From: Scytalidium lignicola
Lineage: Eukaryota > Ascomycota > Leotiomycetes
Assembly (NCBI GenBank): GCA_002812745.2
Contig: NCSJ02000216.1
Location: forward strand, 1-64,000
Direction: 5' to 3'
DNA: 64,000 bases
In this document: one piece after another, positions 8,571 through 18,577 of the stretch
Layout of the letters: every line of letters begins with the position of its first letter
Position numbering within the stretch: position 1 is the first letter of the stretch
The notes under the pieces: generated by a model
Databases searched by the model: none
Told to the model about the DNA's origin: nothing
What the model saw: only the letters and a program-made list of their open reading frames with translations
Program-made: the position numbers and the translations under genes

Positions 8571-11192
8571 ATGTCGCCTGCGTCTGTGCGATGGCTCACC
8601 GATGAGAGTGAGAAACTATATGCGAATGGCGTCTCTTTCGGTATGCCATGGCCGAAAGGCCTGTATCAAACCGGGCAGACCTTCCTTATAGAAGAAAATA
8701 ATCAACAGCATCCGTTAGACTCTCGAGAGATTGCCTTTTGGCCCGATGGATCCCTCAAGTGGACTGCACACTCTGTCAGCGGAAATATACCCTTTAGTGA
8801 GAGCTACATTATCAAAGGTACACAAAGATCTGGAGAAATATCTGGAGTCAAAGTTGATACAAGTGGTTCCAATGTTTCAATTTCAACAACATCTGGACTT
8901 CTCATGAAATTCTCATCTCCGGGGAGCTCGTCCTTATTTGAAAGTTTGTCATTGAATGGTCATGCTATGTGCTCAAAAGCAGACATCGTCGCTTCAATTA
9001 ACAAGAAAGAATACTCGACCATTGTTAAAGAAGTGAAAATTGAAAATTCCACTTTTAGCAGAGCTGTGGTCAAAATTTCGGGACATGTTGTGTCGTCCGA
9101 AAACGATGCGCACTTACCATTTGATATTAGGGTGTACATATACTCTGACTCTCCATCTGTGAGAATTATCCACTCTTTCATTCATGACCTCGATCCTGAA
9201 AACCCTATAACCTCCCTAGGACTCCGGTTTTCAATACCATTGAAGAATACAGAGCTATACAACAGATCTATCCGTCTGGGGGGTTCAGATGGAGGGATTC
9301 TCAAGGAAGAGGTTCAAGGGTTGTCAGGATTGAGATTTGGCCCAACTATTCAAAACCGGATTGATCAAACTGCTGGCAAAGCTGTCAATCTCAAGGAAGA
9401 TGAGTGGGCGAAGACCAGTCTTGATAAAGGATTATCATATATCCCTTCCTGGGATTCGTATTCCCTTTCCCAGCTCTCATCAGATGGCTTCACTATCAAG
9501 AAGAGAACCAAAAAGGGATGTTCCTGGGTAAAAGTTACAGGAGGTGGGAGGGCTGATGGCACTGCATATCTAGGCTCAGCAAGAGAAGGAGGCTTGGCTG
9601 TCGGCATGTCAGACTTCTGGGAGAGGTACCCTACTCAGCTTGACTTGACAGAATTGACCAAGGATGAAGGTGCCATTACAGTATGGTTATACTCTCCTTC
9701 AGCTCAACCTCTTGTGACTGCTCCGTATCACGATGGACTTGGATTAGATACCTATAAAAAGCAGCTGGAGGCTCTAGATATGACCTATGAGGACTTTGAA
9801 CCTGGTTTTGCCACTGCAAATGGTATCGGCAGGACCAACCAGTTCTTCATTAGGCCATATGCGACAACTCCATCTAATAAAGAACTAAGTTCTTTCTCTT
9901 CTCTAGTTAGGAGCCCTCCTCGTCTAGTTCCTACTTCCGAATACATGCACTCAACGGATATCTTCCATGGGTGTTGGGTCCCTAACTTCCATAACTTAGG
10001 ATACACACCAACTCAAAAAGAGTTTGATATCGAGAGAAACCTCGACATGCTGTTTAATTACTACCATGATCAAGTTGAGCAAAACAGATGGTATGGTTTC
10101 TGGGACCATGGGGATGTCCAGCACACTTATGATCCATATAGACATGCCTGGAGATATGATATTGGGGGTTTCGCATGGGATAATTCGGAGCTATCAACTG
10201 ATTTATGGCTCTGGCTTTACTTCCTCCACACCGGTCGAGCGGATGTTTTCAAAATGGCCGAAGCTATGACAAGGCATACTGGTGAGGTAGATGTTTATCA
10301 CTCTGGCAAGTTCAAGGGGTTTGGCACTCGTCATGGTGTCCAGCATTTCAGTGACAGTTCGAAGCAACTACGTATTTCCAACGTCCTGTACAGACGAATA
10401 TATTTCTATTTAACGGGAGATGAACGCACTGGTGATTTGATCATCGAACTCCAGGAATGTCAGAATGTTCTTTTGACACTCGACTCTCATCGTAAAGTGC
10501 AAGCACATGCACCCGTTCCTGATGGCTTCGCTATGACCAATATTGGACTTGACTGCGGCCCTTTAGCAGCAGCGTGGTTGACAGCATGGGAAAGACGAGC
10601 GGAAGGATGGACTCAGGCCAGAGATCTCCTAATAAATATGCTTAACGGCATAGCAAAGCTAAAACACGGCATTGCAAATAATGCCATGCTGCTGAATCCT
10701 AAAACGGGAGAAATTCGTGATTGTCTTCCCCCAACTCCGGAACATGCTATTTCGCACCTGTCAATGTTATTTGGCTTTCCTGAGATCTTTGCAGAGTCAT
10801 TGCACTACGCTAAAGACCAATATCCCTCTGTAGTTGGGAGTTTCATGAAGGTCTGGCTCTCGTATTGCAGAGCATACAATGGTGGGCATGAAATCCAACG
10901 TAAGGAATTTGGTTTCGAATTCCCTGCCCATGCAGTTTGGAGGCAAAGTCATTCTACCTTGACTGCTTTTGCAGCCATGGAACAAAAGAGTGACGAGTTA
11001 GCAAAAGCTGCCTGGGATCAGTTTTTCACTACTGATGGATATAATAAAAATCATGATTGGACTGTTATTGAAGCTACCACTCCTGAGTATTTTACTCACG
11101 GAAAAGAGGCTCCTTGGATCAGGACAAATGACGCTGCTCGTTATGGTGTTTCCGCAATGTTCAATTTGGCAAATGTCAGAAAATACCTTTAG
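8571..11192 (+). CDS. PcRGLX/YetA-like exo-rhamnogalacturonan lyase (PL26-like), probably intracellular
   Basis: A single exon of 873 residues. The N-terminus (about 5-110) has the RIFT-barrel signature of this family: VSFGMPWPKGLY followed by EIAFWPDGSLKWT. A beta-sandwich-like middle (about 110-400) leads into a C-terminal alpha/alpha-toroid rich in Trp/Tyr/His (NRWYGFWDHGD, GGFAWDN, HGVQHFSD, NIGLDCGPLAAAW). Length and domain order match fungal PL26 enzymes, which release unsaturated galacturonosyl-rhamnose from rhamnogalacturonan I ends. There is no N-terminal signal peptide, so the protein may act in the cytosol on imported oligosaccharides. The divergent sugar symporter supports this. 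PL26 is my best assignment; a related lyase specificity is possible. Confidence 0.75.
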   Translation: MSPASVRWLTDESEKLYANGVSFGMPWPKGLYQTGQTFLIEENNQQHPLDSREIAFWPDGSLKWTAHSVSGNIPFSESYIIKGTQRSGEISGVKVDTSGSNVSISTTSGLLMKFSSPGSSSLFESLSLNGHAMCSKADIVASINKKEYSTIVKEVKIENSTFSRAVVKISGHVVSSENDAHLPFDIRVYIYSDSPSVRIIHSFIHDLDPENPITSLGLRFSIPLKNTELYNRSIRLGGSDGGILKEEVQGLSGLRFGPTIQNRIDQTAGKAVNLKEDEWAKTSLDKGLSYIPSWDSYSLSQLSSDGFTIKKRTKKGCSWVKVTGGGRADGTAYLGSAREGGLAVGMSDFWERYPTQLDLTELTKDEGAITVWLYSPSAQPLVTAPYHDGLGLDTYKKQLEALDMTYEDFEPGFATANGIGRTNQFFIRPYATTPSNKELSSFSSLVRSPPRLVPTSEYMHSTDIFHGCWVPNFHNLGYTPTQKEFDIERNLDMLFNYYHDQVEQNRWYGFWDHGDVQHTYDPYRHAWRYDIGGFAWDNSELSTDLWLWLYFLHTGRADVFKMAEAMTRHTGEVDVYHSGKFKGFGTRHGVQHFSDSSKQLRISNVLYRRIYFYLTGDERTGDLIIELQECQNVLLTLDSHRKVQAHAPVPDGFAMTNIGLDCGPLAAAWLTAWERRAEGWTQARDLLINMLNGIAKLKHGIANNAMLLNPKTGEIRDCLPPTPEHAISHLSMLFGFPEIFAESLHYAKDQYPSVVGSFMKVWLSYCRAYNGGHEIQRKEFGFEFPAHAVWRQSHSTLTAFAAMEQKSDELAKAAWDQFFTTDGYNKNHDWTVIEATTPEYFTHGKEAPWIRTNDAARYGVSAMFNLANVRKYL

Positions 11193-11476
11193 TGCTAGAA
11201 CTACTGTCACATTGTTATATATTGAAGTTCTTTGATTCAGATGATATCTAGAATAAGAATTTTAAACACCCCATTAATATCTCTTTGACTACGAAGTTTA
11301 ATCCAAAATAAATGGATCACATTATGCGTACACATCACCCAAGTTAGCAAGGTAGTAATAATGAATCTTTTTTGCTTATGTGATTTGATTTTCTCAGAGA
11401 ATATAGAACTTCATTTATCATGTACATATATAAATTTTGCAATTAAGCCTATTGTGTTCGGATCGCTATTCGGTAA
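11193..11476. other. AT-rich intergenic spacer
   Basis: Nothing recognisable beyond the expected 3' end of the lyase gene. Confidence 0.3.
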
Positions 11477-11950
11477 TCAGGGGCTCGGGGGAGTCTTAGT
11501 TAGGTGGGAGGGCTCCTCGAAGAGATCGAGCGTAACAATTCCGGGTCTCTTGCCCTTCGTGCCTTGTAGGAATGAGGCTAATCGTTGATTGACGCCCCCA
11601 AGAGGAGTGATTTGAGTTCCATTACCTATAGCCTGGATTTCCGGGGTATTAGGAGGAACAGTGGCAGTGTATTCACTACTGGCAAAGCTCCAAAATAAGC
11701 TATCCGGATACTCTGTAGCAGCCTTCTTCAAGTGAACGGTTGTAGCATTGTACTTCCAGGTAATGTTGAGAGAAGCAGGAGATCCAATAGGAGAATCCAT
11801 CTCATAGAAATCCTCAATATCGGCATTCAAACCCTTAGCGCTATTGTACTGAAGGGTGATGTCCTGATCATTGTCTGTTCATTGAGCCGGTGTGAAATGA
11901 AGACCAGGCCTGGCAGTGTCGTATGAGGTCAGGAGCTGGCTGAGATCAAA
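11477..11950 (-). pseudogene. C-terminal relic of a PLC-like phosphodiesterase (TIM-barrel)
   Basis: On the minus strand the frame reads LLTSYDTARPGLHF, then one TGA, then about 130 residues including YNSAKGLNADIEDFYEMD and ending after RPGIVTLDLFEEPSHL. That ending is typical of fungal secreted PLC-like phosphodiesterases, whose last barrel strand carries a similar (G/R)PGIV-DFFE motif. The catalytic N-terminal two thirds cannot be found upstream. The gene is truncated and also carries the nonsense codon, so it is a pseudogene. Confidence 0.6.
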
Positions 11951-12973
11951 TCAACGGAGGAGAGTGATCTTGCTACAAGCTTAGCCTAAAGGCGTGTCAG
12001 GGCCAGGACGACAGCCACTTGCTACTCTCGAATCCCACCACAAACCACCACCAGATCCCCCTCCCCGGATTGGATCTACACCAGTTGTAACCTTACAACA
12101 CCCACTCGTCTGTTGCTGTGATTGCTGCCAATATATTCGCTTGACGTATCACTCGCCATCGAACCTGCATCTACGGAAATCGAAACCCTGGAAGTAGTCA
12201 CCATAACCAACTGTGATCGATAGCTTTGAACATGTGTTCTATGTTCTCGCACAGGAAAAGCTTGGCAAGTGCAAGACCCGAGTTCTGGATGATTGAGGTG
12301 AAGCAAATCCAGCATAATCAGCAAAGCATGCTTTAACACCAACCACGAGTAAGTGCAAAATTGGTATCCTTGGCATACAGGCAGGCAGTTTCATTTCTAT
12401 TTTGTTGTAACCTTGGGTCTGCTCATCGTTATATTGAATATATTGTGTAAAATATTACATGTCAAGATGAGGATATTCAAAGCGGTAACATTGTGTACTT
12501 CTTGACTATTGCTGTGTAAAGTACACTTAGATTTTTAAATCCCTTTAAACCCTATAATCACTTAAATCTTAATAGAACGCTCTAAGATGCAGGACAAAAA
12601 GAGGTCATGTATGAATAATTCAGGATTGCCTATGCGTCGTCTTAATGAGACGCCGGTAATTATTGGTTAACAGAGCTAACAAAGCGCTGTAGCGCTTTTG
12701 CACTCGAGACCTGATGAGTCAATACAGAGTTCTTAATAGCAGATAGTGTTATTTGGATTAGCTTCATTCCATCTTTCTCTTATTTCGCACTAGAAATTCT
12801 ATTACAGAAGCATGCTCCTAGCCTAGCTATTTCATGCAATTCTTCTAGTTCCTTGAACAGAAAGAAATAAGAACCACTATGTCTTTAATAAATCAAGAAC
12901 AAGAAAGAAAGCTTGCAATCTAAATATTTATTGATTTTAAGCACATCTATAAATAGCNAAAAAAAAGTTCAGT
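11951..12973. other. Intergenic region, no convincing gene
   Basis: About 1 kb. An 88-codon minus-strand frame at 12076-12342 has no recognisable feature. One N sits before an A run at 12958. Confidence 0.3.
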
Positions 12974-13597
12974 TTATGAGGATTCGAAATCCTCCTTATT
13001 CTGTTCTTCAATATGCTCTTCATTATACACCTGCTGATCTGCTGTCGTATTCCCATAGTTCCATAGCTTAGACTTCACCCATGCAAGACCACTTCCGCCA
13101 GCAATCGTTGCTCCACCGGTCATCACTACCCCATTCACAACGGCAGCCCCAGCACCGCCTGCCGCAGCGCTTTGCATAGTAGCGAACAAGCTACCTCCCA
13201 CAACGTTACCAATTCCACTTTGTATTCCTGCAGCCAAGGTGCCTATGATTATTCAGTTATGTTAGCTTCATCATCTTGAAGAAGAAATGAATAGCAAGTC
13301 TGTGTGTAGCAATTCAAGTAAACTGTAACATACCGGCTCCGACTCCGCAAGGGCCAAATCCACATGCCGCAAGTACTGGTACAGAGACTATAGCAGGCGC
13401 AACAATAATAGCACCACCAACAGCTAACCCAGCAGCTGTGCCGGGGTTTTTTCGAATCCAATCTGCAGCCTAGTTTTACTTATGAGAAGCGCCCTCGTGG
13501 AGAAGGTAGAGATAAAGCTGGAGTCTGAGCAAGCAAAACGTACCATGTCCGCTGCTTTGGGAACTTTATCCGTAGTGATTTCCATTCCTTTTTCCAT
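12974..13597 (-). CDS. Interferon-induced 6-16 (IFI6/ISG12)-like small membrane protein, three exons
   Basis: Exons 13544-13597, 13334-13469 and 12974-13242 join in frame through two GT-AG introns (74 and 91 nt) to give about 152 residues. The core is the glycine/alanine-rich hydrophobic stretch typical of PF06140: ADWIRKNPGTAAGLAVGG, then GFGPCGVGAG, then LAAGIQSGIGNVVGGSLFAT and QSAAAGG. Animal members are mitochondrial or ER membrane proteins affecting apoptosis; fungal members are known but poorly understood. The C-terminal tail is acidic and soluble. The start is uncertain: upstream sequence to about 13720 contains a possible earlier exon (around MKNSARKALTAAHAGLK) that I could not join in frame. 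Confidence 0.65.
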
Positions 13598-14189
13598 AAT
13601 GACAGGACTATATGTGGTTCCAGCCTTCTGAATTTAATCGAAGCCTACTTTTAATCCAGCGTGCGCGGCTGTAAGAGCCTTCCTTGCTGAATTTTTCATC
13701 AAGTCAAAAGCGACAACTGGGAAGATGAAAACAAAATTCCAAGTCTTTCGTGCAGGTTAAAAGCCTCAGTATTTACTACGGAGTTATAGAAGAGTTCGGT
13801 GATGGTTGGGATATAAGAAGCCTCGTTTCCTCGTTTGTGCTGCATGGGGGGCCTCAAGATTAGCGGGGTAAGGTTACACAACGTGAAGGCTGTCCTTGCA
13901 GACTAATAATATGTTAATTGAAAAGAAGATGTTTGCCAGGATAACATTCATGTAAGTTTTGACGCTTGTATGCTTGATGCAGTGCTTATAATATAAAGAG
14001 TTATGTTTCAGGGACCATGAGATATCCTCTTGCAGTTCTGACAAGGAGTAACGTAACAATTCAGATTATATAATAATATATAATATTTAGGTACTATTTG
14101 ATAGTATAATATATATAAATAATAATATTAAACTGGTGGCAAGAATTCATTGTCTTATCAAGACTGTATGATGGCTTTTTACTTGGTTA
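13598..14189. other. AT-rich intergenic region
   Basis: Apart from the possible extra exon at 13640-13720, only AT-rich DNA is seen, with a TATAATATATAATATT-like stretch around 14070-14130. No gene is called. Confidence 0.3.
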
Positions 14190-14348
14190 ACTATTGCTCG
14201 ACAAGGGCGCGGACCCTGAGTCTGCAGACTCTAATAGCAGGACGTGAGGCGGTAGTTAAACTGCTACTCAACAAAGGCGCTAAGAAACCACAATAATCTA
14301 CATCTTCATATCATATATATTTTGTTATAATAACTTTGATAAAGAGGG
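14190..14348 (+). pseudogene. Ankyrin-repeat gene 3' end relic
   Basis: The plus strand reads LLLDKGADPESADSNSRT, then shifts frame to EAVVKLLLNKGAKK and a stop. This is the end of an ankyrin repeat array. The 24 bases at 14325-14348 are identical to 45028-45051, just downstream of the HET-ankyrin gene, and the stretch between stop and match is also similar. It is therefore a broken copy of the end of that gene or a close paralogue. Confidence 0.7.
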
Positions 14349-14955
14349 CTACAAGGAAGTTAACGCTTATATACTAAGGCGTATTACCACCCGATATATA
14401 TAGGGAGGACTTAAATCCACACGTTAATCCGTCTTTTTATGTGTTGCCACTGCAATGCCTTCGAAATTTAGCTGAAAGCTAAATAAGAAGGTGATTCGAT
14501 AAGAAGAGAGTGCGGAGCTTTCGGAAAATCCCTTTTCCGAATTAATCCGGCCTGTTTATTAATCCATTAGTAACATTGTGGATCGTGGCTGTGTAGCTAT
14601 GTGGCTGACACCTCTAGGGGGTATTGCTTCACATTTGTAACAGCTTCGTCTAAGTATTTATTTCTGATGATTTCTCCCTTATTTACATTCTATATTCTTC
14701 CACAGCCTGCATGTTATGTTGAGGAAGTACAATTCTTGCTCTATTATGTTATCCTCTAATCACATTTCGAAGGCTTCGTGTGAGCCGCAGGCTGGCACCC
14801 ATGTGACCAACATACAAACAATCCGGGGAGGACATTGTATTATTTGTTTATGTAAGCGATCACGTGATAAGCCTAAATGTTAAAGTTTACAAGATAGCTT
14901 TAAAGATTATTATATATTGATATGAGGGAAAAAACGAAAAAAGGGGGCCAAAAGA
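14349..14955. other. Intergenic region downstream of the tRNA gene
   Basis: No protein gene is recognised. T runs at 14948-14952 and beyond, read on the minus strand, could serve as RNA polymerase III terminators for the tRNA gene. Confidence 0.35.
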
Positions 14956-15082
14956 CACTCCTTGCGAGACTCGAACTCGCAGCCTCAAGATTAGAAGTCT
15001 TGCCTAAGAAGGATTAGTTAAGAAGAAAATTAAGAACTTAGCCATTCGAAAAACTTACGCGCTACCATTGCGCTAAAGGAGC
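14956..15082 (-). tRNA. tRNA-Arg(UCU) with a 55-nt intron-like insert between D arm and anticodon arm
   Basis: With 15004-15058 removed, the minus strand folds as a complete tRNA: 7-bp acceptor GCTCCTT/AAGGAGT (one G-U), D arm GCGC-AATGGTA-GCGC, anticodon arm CAAGA-CTTCTAA-TCTTG (anticodon TCT), a 5-nt variable loop, and T arm GCGAG-TTCGAGT-CTCGC, with G73. A and B boxes are intact. The insert is not at the canonical 37/38 site; it lies at position 25/26. It begins GTAAGT, has TTAACTAAT 10-18 nt from its end and finishes TTAG, exactly the signals of a spliceosomal intron. An alternative canonical reading (TTC anticodon, intron after base 37) gives a mismatched stem and is less likely. The gene may be a pseudogene if the insert cannot be removed. 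Confidence 0.8.
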
Positions 15083-15647
15083 AGATGTTTATTTCAGTTT
15101 ATCTTGATTTATTATTATGATTAAATTACAGTATATCATATGAACCTTGCCTAGTTTTCCGCAGTTGATTCGTCAACTGAAAATTAACCACTATGATTGC
15201 TTCTAAGGCATTTCACTGGTTCTTAGGACTACTGCTGTCCTAGGACTATAAGGAGCCCTGGGGCATCCATCCTAATATTCACTTTGGTCAAGGGAGCCTT
15301 TTACTCTTCAGAGCTGGTCACGTGCATTCCTAATAGAAAGGGTCTGAAAAGGGGCCTTCACCAAAAGTTGACCCACGCCTGAGCAAGCCGGGCATCTTGA
15401 GCAGAGGCTGAGCAAAGGCGACGCTAGATCACGTAAGCCTATGAGATGGGTAATGTTGATATTTCGGTATAATAACAGAGATTTCTATTCTGGAGCTTCA
15501 ACCTGGCGGGACGATCGAAGATACCTCCACCGAGTCCTTCTCACTTTCGGTGTATGACCTTGCTGCTTAAAAGGGAGTATTTTAGGTGCATAAATAGAAC
15601 TCTGCCCTTGCATTCTCGGGACAACTTCTTTTCACGTTAACATCTTC
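15083..15647. other. Intergenic region upstream of the tRNA gene
   Basis: About 565 bp with no recognised coding sequence. Confidence 0.3.
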
Positions 15648-16116
15648 TTGTGGCTAACGCGTTCCGGCAGATTGGGACAGTACGACGCTCACAAAACGTT
15701 TATGGACTCGAAAGACTACAAGCCATTCCTCGATCGCGCGGCAAACTTTCTAGATTTTACCATCCCCCCGGAGCCATACCATGTCCGATTCTACTCCCCA
15801 GCCGTGAAAGTCCTTGAAACGGGACCTGTTGTCGAGCTCGTCACCTTCTGGTTCCCCGCAGGCACGACAGACACCGAGATCGAGAAGATGCAGAAGAAGG
15901 CCATTAACGGCTTCAGGAAAGGAGACGGGGGGCCGCTATCATCTCGTAGGATGGGTTCTCTGCCTTGACCCGGTCATGATGTGCCAGATCGTCCCATGCG
16001 AGCAGGTTGAGGATTGCCTTCCTCTTGACCTCTGGATTATTATATGTAGCAAGTTCCTTCTCAATAACTGGCCTTCCAGCCATAGCATAGGGAATAGTGA
16101 GGGGCTTGATAGTTGA
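15648..16116 (+). pseudogene. Dimeric alpha/beta-barrel (ABM-like) protein remnant with frameshift
   Basis: The frame from 15648 encodes GQYDAHKTFMDSKDYKPFLD, then YHVRFYSP and VVELVTFWFPAGTTD, a pattern seen in small fungal proteins with a stress-responsive A/B barrel or ABM-like fold. The usual N-terminal strand and any start context are missing. The frame ends soon after a run of six G at 15927-15932; dropping one G there restores YHLVGWVLCLDPV and about 45 further residues. It is either a pseudogene or carries a homopolymer sequencing error. Function is unknown. Confidence 0.5.
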
Positions 16117-17091
16117 CTTCTACTGGGGCTACGGTAGATGGACACGCGGCCCTTGAATTGAGAAACATTAATATATGATGAAGAAGTGTTGAAGACAGTA
16201 TTTAAGACATCTAGGAAGATTTTGCAATATAGTATATAGATTACAACGCTTTATATATCTTTCTATGAACTATTACCATAGTTGGTCTTCGTAATTGTGC
16301 TCTTAGAAATGCAATACTAAGGGAAAGAGCACATTAATCCCACCCATGAAACACCTGATTTGAATGATCTAAGCGCCAAATTAATTGTCCATTTAATTGC
16401 ACAGCCAAAGGCAAAACTTCTCGCCAACTATCTAACAAAGCATTTTGCATGACAATGAAGAGCACGAGTGGGCATTAAGCTCCACACTAGGCATTCAACT
16501 ATCAGCTGGCAAAGAGTCAGCCTTGAAGAATCCTTTATAGCGTATGATCTGTGACTGCTGAATATAGTCTAGCGTTTAGAAGATAGCATAATCTCCCTCG
16601 CATCCAATAGCGGCAATCCGCAAAGCTCGACCTCTTCAAAAGCCACGAAATGACCACGCCATCCTGTAAAGTGGCACGGCGGCTAATGCTTAGAATTAGG
16701 ATATCTCACAATTCGGCGGCCGGGACGGGTGATGTGAAGGATTTTTTTGGAGAACTGTCACAATCTGTGTCACAGGTTGCGTGATAGTTGCCGTCTCAGT
16801 GACTTGTTGTAACTGTTGTGATCTGGGTAACTTGTTTAGTAAGTGTCATTGTCTCAGTAACTGGTACGGTATCTGTTATCGATTAGCACTGGATTCATCT
16901 TTTCTAGGTTTTGGATTGAATTGTTAGTTCCGGAATTTCTTCACGTAGTTTCATTAGCTCATGAGGCTATCAAAAATAGCCTACATTACAGCCCAGTGAG
17001 GCACGGCCACTCATCTCCAGCTCATCTATCACATATCTCATTATATACAGTATAATAAACAGTACTTTATAATACATTAAAATGGCATTAA
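16117..17091. other. Mostly empty intergenic region
   Basis: Apart from the Thr/Val-repeat relic at 16748-16880, no gene is visible in about 970 bp. Confidence 0.3.
16748..16880 (-). pseudogene. Thr/Val-rich repeat relic
   Basis: The minus strand reads TVPVTETMTLTKQVTQITTV and, after a one-base shift near 16803, VTETATITQPVTQIVTV. Two imperfect copies of a VTET...T-VTQI-TV unit are clear. Such Thr/Val repeats are common in secreted fungal proteins. No flanking domains remain. Confidence 0.4.
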
Positions 17092-17957
17092 TCAAAATAC
17101 CGGCCCTGGTTCTGGGAAAACAAGACCATCAGCCATCAGCGGCCAGACATTATCCTGCCTAGCAATCTTTGTAGGCGCTGGCGGGATCCCAGACGGCGGA
17201 CAGACATAATTCATCGTAGTCGTAGCAGTCACCCATGCTGGGCTGGACGACGCCGTCTTATCAGCGCCAGACAGCCACTCGGTGTGTTTCTGCGTGGTGT
17301 TCGGGCGCATTTGGAATATTGGGGAGTAGAAGAGCGGATGCAAATTATCCTGCCCGCCCACGGTCAGATTTATTGTGCCCCAGGGCCCCCATGAGCACGC
17401 CTCAATGGATGTGTTGTAGAGAACAAATCGGCAGAAAGTGAGATTCAGGTCTGGTTCATCTTGATCTGCTTCGAGCAAGTACCCAAGTTTGCCTGTGTTG
17501 TTGTCTGTTGAACGAGTCGCGCACAAGATGTTGTCAGCACTTTGTATCTTAACTTTAACCAGACTGCAGTCGATATCCTGGTCTGTCTCTTTCTTTTCCT
17601 TTTTGTTTGCTATTTTCTCTTCTTTTTCCAATACAAAAATATTCAAAATTACTCACAGGGACCAAAGGTAACGAAATATTCATTGGAAGCAGCCTGGCTC
17701 TGCAGAGCGTCTGCTACGGAGTCATAGCAACCAAGTCCGATGCTCACGGTCGTGGCAGAAGGAAGAGGGGTGTATTCCACGATGACGAGGTCGCCAGTGT
17801 GGGCGACGAGGTCGCAGACATCAGGAATGGAGGAATTTGAGACATCCGGAAATATGAAGCCCAAAGATGTGCTCTGCGAAGAACTGCATCGCACTGGAAA
17901 TATGAGGGCTATGATCCCGAGGACAAGGTGCACGATCAAGCGATTCATCTTGGACAT
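17092..17957 (-). CDS. Hypothetical secreted protein, two exons
   Basis: Exon 1 starts at 17957 (MSKMNRLIVHLVLGII) with a signal peptide ending near FPVRCSSSQ, and encodes a ~100-residue region containing DVCDLVAHTGD and SIGLGCYDSVADALQ. The second coding block (to 17092) has several Asn-X-Ser/Thr sites and cysteines (ILCATRST, FCRFVLYNTS, SWGPWGT). A GTGAGT donor lies at about 17650, and two possible acceptors follow, near 17599 (ATAG) and 17555 (TGCAG). Only the first keeps frame, giving a 47-nt intron, so the junction is uncertain. I do not recognise the family. The neighbour at 18578 is transcribed divergently from it. Confidence 0.5.
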
Positions 17958-18577
17958 TGTGTGCTTTTGAACCAGAGAGAAAAAAAGATGAGCGGGGAAA
18001 GAAAGAAAGTGAAGCCGAGAAATATGGCCAGATATCATCAAACATCACGAAGAGGTGTAGATTTACTAGGGTCGTAGATAGCTGGGCTGCGCCGTAATAA
18101 CACTCGGTGATTATTGATAGCTTACTATTTATGGGAGCTCTGGCCGGGAGGAAGCGCCGCCTCTTATTGCCTACGGACACCAGCACGGTTTAGCTGCGGC
18201 TCGAGCCAGAAAGAAGCTTTTCCTGGTGTTGGTGAAGGATGAAAATCAATGGTTGAAGAGAGAAATTGATTCGTGCACATGCGATCGGCCAAGCACAGAT
18301 TTACGTGAAGGCCGTTTGGCGCTGTGCTGTTTGGAGTTGGCCTGCATTCGCTGCGCCGCCTCCTGCATTTCTGAAGGGTAGGAGGTGGCTGAATGGCTTG
18401 AGGCAAGCGCTGAGGCACCAGGAACCATTTTCAACGAGTTATGCTGGCCATTCATTCCTTTTTATCATCTCCTTAAATATTCCTCAGGTACTACGTACCG
18501 GTGGTGAGAGGGCTAGGTCACATCTAGATGCTCTCACCATAGATCATTTATATGGTTATTATCAACAGACCATCACC
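17958..18577. promoter_or_regulatory. Divergent intergenic region
   Basis: About 620 bp between two divergent genes, so probably both promoters. The frame of the right-hand gene is open back to 18266, but the residues before 18578 look non-coding. Confidence 0.35.

Noticed and set aside
8571..11192. PL42 rhamnose-glucuronate lyase
   Set aside because: That family is a beta-propeller; this protein has a RIFT-barrel start and an alpha/alpha-toroid-like end.
14956..15082. tRNA-Glu(TTC) with a canonical 37/38 intron
   Set aside because: It needs a mismatched anticodon stem; the Arg(UCU) fold after GT-AG removal pairs perfectly.
18266..18577. In-frame N-terminal extension of the four-TM membrane protein
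   Set aside because: The first 104 residues have non-coding composition, and the Met at 18578 gives a normal polar N-terminus for the family.
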